The notes beneath the pieces are model-generated. The model was not told the DNA's origin. It saw only the letters and a program-made list of their open reading frames with translations, and made no database searches. Of a stretch of DNA of 11,747 bases, positions 7,153 to 11,747 are shown piece by piece. Where the stretch lies: contig JAAZDX010000266.1 of NCBI GenBank assembly GCA_012512605.1, positions 1 through 11,747 of the forward strand, read 5' to 3'. Within the stretch, counting starts at the first letter, position 1. Every line of letters begins with the position of its first letter. The stretch is from Bacillota bacterium (GTDB lineage Bacteria > Bacillota > UBA4882 > UBA10575). The translations under genes were made by a program, and so were the position numbers.

Positions 7153-8011
7153 TCAAGCGGAACGTTTAAGGGAGCTTGTAAATAGCAAAAATCATCGGGC
7201 TAACTCCCGCAGGGCCCGCATCATAGCAGTAACTAGTGGTAAAGGCGGGGTGGGCAAAACTAACCTTTCGGTTAACTTGTCCATTTGCCTCTCCAAATTA
7301 GGCCAAAAGGTAACCTTAATCGATACCGACTTGGGTCTGGCCAATATTGATTTGATGTTAGGGATGATTCCCAAATATCATTTAGGCCATTTTTTCTCTG
7401 GGGAACGGGATTTAGCCGATGTGGTCATGGAAGGACCGGCTGGCATTAAGATCATTGCGGGCGGTTCCGGCCTGCAGGAGCTGGCAAATCTTGGTTCTTG
7501 GCAGTTGGATAACTGCATAAATCGGCTATTTACCTTGGACGAGGATAATGATTTCATTATTCTTGACACCGGTGCGGGGATTTCAAACAAAGTGATCCGC
7601 TTTCTATTAGCGGCGGAAGAAGTAGTTGTGGTGACGATTCCGGAACCAACTTCAATTGCCGATGCTTATGGGGTGATCAAGATTATCTCCAAAGAAAACC
7701 CCAATGCCAAGATTTATGTGGCCGTTAATATGGTGAAAAGCGATGAGGAAGGCGAACAGGTGGTGGAACGCCTCCGTATTGTTGCCGAGAAGTTTTTACA
7801 ATTTCCGCTGGAATCCTTAGGGCATATTCATTTTGACCACAATGTTTCGAAAGCGGTAAAACAGCAACAACCATTTACTTTGACCCATCCTAACTCAAAG
7901 GCTTCCCAGGGGATTAGGAAGATGGCTGAGCATCTACTGCTCTTGCCGGAGCATCCGTCGAAAGGGATCGCCACGTTCTTCCAAAGACTGTTTTTTGGTA
8001 AAGCACGATAA
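7145..8011 (+). CDS. flhG: MinD-like ATPase FlhG (YlxH/FleN), flagellar number regulator
   Basis: FlhG is a MinD/ParA-type ATPase that limits flagellar number and activates the FlhF GTPase. The 288-residue protein starts with DQAERLR at residues 3-9, matching the known FlhG activation motif DQAxxLR that contacts FlhF; this also confirms the start. The deviant Walker A motif KGGVGKT is at residues 33-39, the DTDLGLAN motif begins at residue 60 and the Walker B-like ILDTGAG ends near 145. The C-terminus (GIATFFQRLFFGKAR) is an amphipathic basic/aromatic segment fitting the MinD-type membrane-targeting helix. It overlaps flhF by 8 bases. In Bacillus cheB would come next, but here cheA follows after 37 bases. 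Confidence 0.97.
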   Translation: MRDQAERLRELVNSKNHRANSRRARIIAVTSGKGGVGKTNLSVNLSICLSKLGQKVTLIDTDLGLANIDLMLGMIPKYHLGHFFSGERDLADVVMEGPAGIKIIAGGSGLQELANLGSWQLDNCINRLFTLDEDNDFIILDTGAGISNKVIRFLLAAEEVVVVTIPEPTSIADAYGVIKIISKENPNAKIYVAVNMVKSDEEGEQVVERLRIVAEKFLQFPLESLGHIHFDHNVSKAVKQQQPFTLTHPNSKASQGIRKMAEHLLLLPEHPSKGIATFFQRLFFGKAR

Positions 8012-8035
8012 AAAGATTTCTCCCAACTGAATCCT

Positions 8036-8043
8036 GGAGGTGA
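8036..8043 (+). promoter_or_regulatory. Strong ribosome binding site of cheA
   Basis: GGAGGTGA is a perfect match to the anti-Shine-Dalgarno sequence, 5 bases before the ATG at 8049. It rules out the GTG at 8040, which lies within the site itself. Confidence 0.85.
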
Positions 8044-8048
8044 AAGCG

Positions 8049-10034
8049 ATGGACGTTTCTCAATATCTCAATGTGTTTATGGATGAATGTCAGGAACATT
8101 TGCAATCCTTAAACCAGTCTTTGCTGGCTCTGGAACAAGATCCGGAAAACACCGAGATCATTAACTCAATTTTCCGCGCCGCCCATACTCTAAAAGGTGC
8201 CTCGGCAACCATGGGTTTTAACAAGATGTCCAACGTGACGCATGCTATGGAAGATGTTCTCAGTATGTTGCGCCAAAAAGTACTAAACGTTAATGCCGAA
8301 ATTATTAACACTCTGTTTGAAGCGTTGGATCTATTGGAAGTGTTGGCGCAAGGGATCACCGAAGGCCGGGAAGAAGATATCGAGATTGCCGGCGTCATCC
8401 AGAACCTGCAAAAGTTTAGTACCCAAGAAACGACGTCCCAACCCCAGTCGACATCAGAACGCCGCCGTAATCTCCAGTTACGTTATCTTCCCGCCGAAAT
8501 TGAACAGATTAAACAGGCGGGGACGGAAGGTTTCAATCTAAATCACCTCCATGTATACTTGCAGAAAGAATGCCTCCTTAAGGGTGCTCGCGCCTTTATG
8601 ATTTTGCGCGAGTTGGAAGCCCACGGTGAGATTATTCGCACCGTCCCCAGCGCTAAGGAGTTGGAAGATGAGCGGTTTGATACCGATTTTATCGTTGGGA
8701 TATTAAGCAAGAAACCGCTGGAGTTTCTAGTTCGCTTCTTAGAGAAGATGCTTGATGTTGAAAAGGTTGAGGGTGAGATCCTTGCCAGCGACGACCTTCT
8801 CGTTGAACGGCGGGGCGGCAATGCAAAAGCAACAGCCAGCGATGTCAGTTCACAAAAGGGAGCAAGCGCGAAGCCCCCTTCGAACGTCTCACCAACGGTT
8901 CGGGTGGACATCAGGAAGCTGGATGATTTGATGAACCTCGTTGGCGAGCTGGTGATCACCAGATCCCGGCTGGAACAGTTGAGTATAGAGCAAGAGGACC
9001 AGATCCTGACCGAAACCGTCGAACAGCTGAGCCGTTTGACGATGGATCTGCGGGACCAAGTGTTAAAAACAAGGATGGTCCCGGTGGATCACGTCTTTTC
9101 CCGTTTTCCCCGGCTGGTGCGGGATCTTGCCAAGGAAACCGGGAAAGAAGTACAATTACAGATCAGTGGTGCCGAAACCGAATTAGACCGGACCGTGATT
9201 GATGAGATTGTGGATCCGTTGGTTCACATCATCAGAAATAGTATTGACCACGGGATTGAACCCCCCGAAGATAGAACTGCGGCTGGAAAAAGCCTACCGG
9301 GCGTTGTCGAGCTTAAGGCGTATCAAGCTGGGAATAATGTGGTGATTGAGGTGATCGATGACGGTTCGGGCGTGAATCGAGAAAAAGTCAAAGCCCGTGC
9401 CGGGGAGCGGGGTATTGTCAGTCGTGAAGAACTGGACAGTATGGATGATGAAGAGATCATCAACCTGATCTTTCTTCCCGGCTTCTCAACTTCCGAGCAA
9501 GTTACCGACATTTCCGGCCGGGGTGTCGGGATGGATGTGGTCAAAACCCAGATTTCCAACTTGGGCGGAGTTGTCGAAATGGCCAGCGAGGAAGGGAAAG
9601 GGACAAAGTTTACTATTCGTCTCCCGCTGACTTTAGCCATTATTCAGACGCTCATTGTCCAACTAAGTGATGAGGTTTTTGCGATTCCATCCACCCTGAT
9701 CGACCAGACGATTAGTGTGGCGAAGAAAGATATTAAAATGCTTCGGAACCGGGAGGTTACCTTGTACCGGGGCGAACTGCTCCCGCTAATTCGGCTTCAG
9801 GATTATTTAGGCGTGGACGAAGCCAAAAATTCCAGCCTCGAAGAGCTGGATGTGGTGATCGTCAGTAACGGGGAGCGCCGGATTGGCTTCGTGGTCGATA
9901 CGCTCGTGCGCCAGCAAGATGTGGTGATCAAATCCTTAGGTGCTTATCTGGGGAGTATTCCTGGGATTGCGGGCGCTACCATCTTAGGAAACGGGAAAAT
10001 TGCTTTGATCTTAGATCTGCGTTCGGTAGCTTAA
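8049..10034 (+). CDS. cheA: Chemotaxis histidine kinase CheA
   Basis: CheA is the receptor-coupled kinase that phosphorylates CheY. The 661-residue protein has all five domains. P1 (HPt) contains the phosphoacceptor H46 in RAAHTLKG. A Gln/Ser/Thr-rich linker (about 118-138) leads to P2 (about 150-245), the CheY/CheB docking domain. A second Ala/Ser/Lys-rich linker precedes P3 (from 284, VRVDIRKLDDLMNLVGELV), the dimerisation helices. P4, the ATPase, has the N-box HIIRNSIDHG (H393, N397), the G1 box DDGSG (437-441) and the G2 box GRGVG (490-494). P5, the CheW-like domain, runs from about 527 to the end. All catalytic motifs are intact, so the kinase should be active. It lies 37 bases after flhG and 27 before cheW. 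Confidence 0.98.
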   Translation: MDVSQYLNVFMDECQEHLQSLNQSLLALEQDPENTEIINSIFRAAHTLKGASATMGFNKMSNVTHAMEDVLSMLRQKVLNVNAEIINTLFEALDLLEVLAQGITEGREEDIEIAGVIQNLQKFSTQETTSQPQSTSERRRNLQLRYLPAEIEQIKQAGTEGFNLNHLHVYLQKECLLKGARAFMILRELEAHGEIIRTVPSAKELEDERFDTDFIVGILSKKPLEFLVRFLEKMLDVEKVEGEILASDDLLVERRGGNAKATASDVSSQKGASAKPPSNVSPTVRVDIRKLDDLMNLVGELVITRSRLEQLSIEQEDQILTETVEQLSRLTMDLRDQVLKTRMVPVDHVFSRFPRLVRDLAKETGKEVQLQISGAETELDRTVIDEIVDPLVHIIRNSIDHGIEPPEDRTAAGKSLPGVVELKAYQAGNNVVIEVIDDGSGVNREKVKARAGERGIVSREELDSMDDEEIINLIFLPGFSTSEQVTDISGRGVGMDVVKTQISNLGGVVEMASEEGKGTKFTIRLPLTLAIIQTLIVQLSDEVFAIPSTLIDQTISVAKKDIKMLRNREVTLYRGELLPLIRLQDYLGVDEAKNSSLEELDVVIVSNGERRIGFVVDTLVRQQDVVIKSLGAYLGSIPGIAGATILGNGKIALILDLRSVA

Positions 10035-10061
10035 CATACCGTATTTAAGGGGGGATACGAA

Positions 10062-10559
10062 ATGAGAGATAAACAGAATAAAGAGCGACAAGAAGAAACT
10101 ACCCAGATTATCATCTTTAAGTTGGGAGAAGAAGAATTTGGCGTTGATATTTTACAGGTGCGGGAGATTGAAAAACTGGATCAGGGGATTACCAGGGTGC
10201 CGAAGGCCCCCCCATTTGTGGAAGGTGTGATTAATCTACGCGGTGAGATCATCCCCATTGTTGACCTACGGGTCCGTTTCGGGTTGACCTTACCGGAGCT
10301 TGGACATAATTCCCGCGTCATCATTGTCGAGGTAGGAGAGGCGCTGGTCGGAATGCTGGTTGATGCCGTGGTTGAAGTATTACGGATTCCAGTCTCGGCC
10401 ATTGAACCGCCACCACCGATTACGAAAGGCGTGGATTCCTACTATTTGGCCGGTGTTGCCAAGCTTAATGAACGTTTGATTGTTTTGCTTAACTTAGAAC
10501 GGACGCTTAGTCCGGAAGAGGAGAAGGAATTAAGCGAAGCACAACTGGAGGAAGATTGA
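10062..10559 (+). CDS. cheW: Chemotaxis coupling protein CheW
   Basis: CheW is the scaffold that links CheA to chemoreceptors. The 165-residue product is a single CheW/SH3-like domain with IIFKLGEEEFGVDILQVREIEK near the N-terminus and the hallmark PPFVEGVINLRGEIIPIVDLR at about residues 47-67. The C-terminal tail (about 149-165) is strongly acidic and probably flexible. A very strong Shine-Dalgarno, AAGGGGGGA, lies 5-6 bases before the ATG. The TGA stop overlaps the cheC start region. Length and motifs fit CheW rather than the two-domain CheV, because no receiver domain follows. Confidence 0.97.
   Translation: MRDKQNKERQEETTQIIIFKLGEEEFGVDILQVREIEKLDQGITRVPKAPPFVEGVINLRGEIIPIVDLRVRFGLTLPELGHNSRVIIVEVGEALVGMLVDAVVEVLRIPVSAIEPPPPITKGVDSYYLAGVAKLNERLIVLLNLERTLSPEEEKELSEAQLEED
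10547..10552 (+). promoter_or_regulatory. Ribosome binding site that decides the cheC start
   Basis: GGAGGA within the last codons of cheW is 6 bases from the ATG at 10559 and only 3 from the in-frame TTG at 10556. It therefore favours the ATG. Confidence 0.75.
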
Positions 10560-11209
10560 TGATTGCGAACCTAACTCCCCTCCAACTAGATGCCATCCGT
10601 GAGGTGGGTAATATCGGTGCCGGCCATGCGGCAACGGTCCTTTCCCAACTGATCAATATGAAGGTATTGATGACCGTGCCAGAGGTAAATATCATGCCCC
10701 TGTCGGAAGCCTGTGATTTTATCGGTGGTCCGGAACAACCGATGGTCGGTGTTTATCTACGGATCTTTGGGGGGGCACCCAGCAAGATGCTTTACCTTTT
10801 TCCGGAAGACAAAGCCCTCTTTGTTGCCGGGCTTTTGATTGACGACCCGGAGAAATGTAGTAATCTTTTAGGCGAAATGGAAATTTCAGCACTGAAAGAG
10901 ATTGGGAATATCCTAACCGGGGCTTATGTTTATGCTTTTTCCAACTTTACCGGAGTCAACATGTTACCGTCCGTACCAGCCCTCGCCTTTGATATGGTCG
11001 GCGCTATTCTCAACACGATCTTGGCCGATCTGGGTGAGATGGGGGATTATGCGGTGACGATCGAAACGCAACTGACAGCCTGTGATGAGAGTGTTGATGG
11101 ACATTTCTTTTTAGTTCCGGACCCCGGATCTTTAGCAACAATCTTAGAGGCGTTGGGAGTGAAGGGAGAATGTCTGAAGCAATCCGGGTCGGAATGTCCG
11201 AAATTGTAG
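10559..11209 (+). CDS. cheC: CheY-P phosphatase CheC
   Basis: CheC dephosphorylates CheY-P and forms a complex with CheD in Bacillus-type adaptation. The 216-residue protein has two copies of the family active-site pattern (D/S)-x3-E-x2-N-x22-P. The first uses D11, E15, N18 and P41, and the second uses S110, E114, N117 and P140. Spacing is exact in both, so both sites look functional. This marks it as CheC rather than CheX (one site) or FliY (extra FliN-like domain). The ATG overlaps the cheW stop (1 base) and the 3' end overlaps cheD by 40 bases, which suggests coupled synthesis of the CheC-CheD pair. Confidence 0.97.
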   Translation: MIANLTPLQLDAIREVGNIGAGHAATVLSQLINMKVLMTVPEVNIMPLSEACDFIGGPEQPMVGVYLRIFGGAPSKMLYLFPEDKALFVAGLLIDDPEKCSNLLGEMEISALKEIGNILTGAYVYAFSNFTGVNMLPSVPALAFDMVGAILNTILADLGEMGDYAVTIETQLTACDESVDGHFFLVPDPGSLATILEALGVKGECLKQSGSECPKL

Positions 11210-11670
11210 TGGCAAAAGCGCCAAAAGTTCTTGTCACTTTAGGTTTAGGTTCTTGTGTTGCGGTCTGCATTTACGATTTTTTTTTAAAAGCGGGTGGAAT
11301 GGCCCACATCATGCTGCCCGATAGTTCCTTGTCAAGTGGCTCAAGGGACAAGGTAGTGACCAACCGTGGTAAATTTGCGGATACGGCCATCCCTGACCTG
11401 TTTGAGGCGCTGCGACAAGAAGGGGCGCTAAAAGAACGAATGGTTGTGAAGATTGCCGGTGGTGCCCAGATGTTTGCCTTCAGTGATGTTAACAACACGC
11501 TCCAGATCGGGGCGCGCAATATTGAGGCGGTAGAAAAAATCCTAGCGGAAATGGGTTTAAAGATTACCAACCGTAGCGTTGGCGGAAATGTTGGCCGGTC
11601 TGTATATATGGATTTAGAGACTGGTGGCGTGAGAATAAAGATGTTGAACTCCCCCGAAATCATTTTATAA
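11170..11670 (+). CDS. cheD: Chemoreceptor glutamine deamidase CheD
   Basis: CheD deamidates specific glutamines on chemoreceptors, and CheC binding modulates this. The 166-residue protein has the CheD catalytic triad pattern: T23 and C29 in TLGLGSC, and H46 in GGMAHIMLPDS. The T-C-H spacing agrees with characterised CheD enzymes. The C-terminal GGNVGRSVYMDLETG block is also typical. The ATG at 11170 follows GGGAGTGA (11155-11162, 7-base spacing) inside cheC and gives the usual MSEAIRVGMSE-like N-terminus. An in-frame ATG at 11194 is a weaker alternative. The gene ends 77 bases before the window edge. Confidence 0.97.
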   Translation: MSEAIRVGMSEIVVAKAPKVLVTLGLGSCVAVCIYDFFLKAGGMAHIMLPDSSLSSGSRDKVVTNRGKFADTAIPDLFEALRQEGALKERMVVKIAGGAQMFAFSDVNNTLQIGARNIEAVEKILAEMGLKITNRSVGGNVGRSVYMDLETGGVRIKMLNSPEIIL

Positions 11671-11747
11671 GAGGATTTGCCTTGAACTTGTCGAAGAAGT
11701 TAGGGATAGATGAAAGGAAATATATACCTTAAAGGGGGAAGGGTATA
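11671..11747 (+). promoter_or_regulatory. Intergenic leader after cheD with strong ribosome binding site for the next gene
   Basis: No terminator hairpin is visible here. The last 17 bases contain AAAGGGGGAAGGG (11731-11743), a strong Shine-Dalgarno for a start codon at or just past the right edge, so the operon probably continues. In related operons the next gene is sigD/fliA; that is inference. Two short readings overlap it: a 16-codon TTG ORF at 11682-11732 and an ATG at 11710 that stays open to the edge. Neither has strong support. Confidence 0.55.

Noticed and set aside
8293..8541. Plus-strand out-of-frame open frame inside cheA
   Set aside because: It overlaps the cheA P1-P2 coding region, is rich in residues typical of a shifted frame and has no independent initiation signal.

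Overview
The window is one strand-uniform, tightly packed block of a flagellar/chemotaxis (fla/che) operon. All 14 genes lie on the + strand, in the order cheY-fliO-fliP-fliQ-fliR-flhB-flhA-flhF-flhG-cheA-cheW-cheC-cheD, followed by the leader of a gene that lies beyond the right edge. (That is 13 complete genes plus the start of the next transcription-unit member.) This order, and the presence of CheC and CheD, match the Bacillus subtilis type of fla/che operon found across motile Bacillota. G+C looks close to half, and Shine-Dalgarno sites are strong (GGAGGTGA, AAGGAG, AAGGGGGG). GTG and TTG starts are common (cheY, fliQ, fliR, probably flhB). I infer a bacterium of the Clostridia or a related deep Bacillota lineage, but the sequence alone does not fix the genus.

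Layout: bases 17-379 encode CheY, the phosphorylated motor-binding regulator. Bases 376-6008 encode the export gate of the flagellar type III secretion system: FliO (assembly factor), FliP, FliQ and FliR (channel core), FlhB (substrate-specificity switch) and FlhA (export-gate ring). Bases 5998-8011 encode FlhF and FlhG, the SRP-like GTPase and MinD-like ATPase pair that sets flagellar position and number. Bases 8049-11670 encode CheA, CheW, CheC and CheD, the kinase, coupling protein, CheY-P phosphatase and receptor deamidase. The last 77 bases hold no complete convincing gene but end in a very strong Shine-Dalgarno stretch. In related operons sigD/fliA follows cheD, and that is my inference for what comes next.

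The genes are nearly all translationally coupled: seven junctions overlap and the longest gap is 37 bases. I see no promoter, terminator, RNA gene, mobile element or CRISPR array. The control signals therefore probably lie upstream of the window.

The window is mostly ordinary. The points worth a second look are the unusual start of flhB (a good ribosome binding site and GTG in the wrong frame, followed by a T TTT TTG slippery heptamer), an NPTR rather than NPTH autocleavage motif in FlhB, the absence of cheB between flhG and cheA, and a 9-base in-frame tandem repeat in the flhF linker. I did not find evidence for a previously undescribed system.
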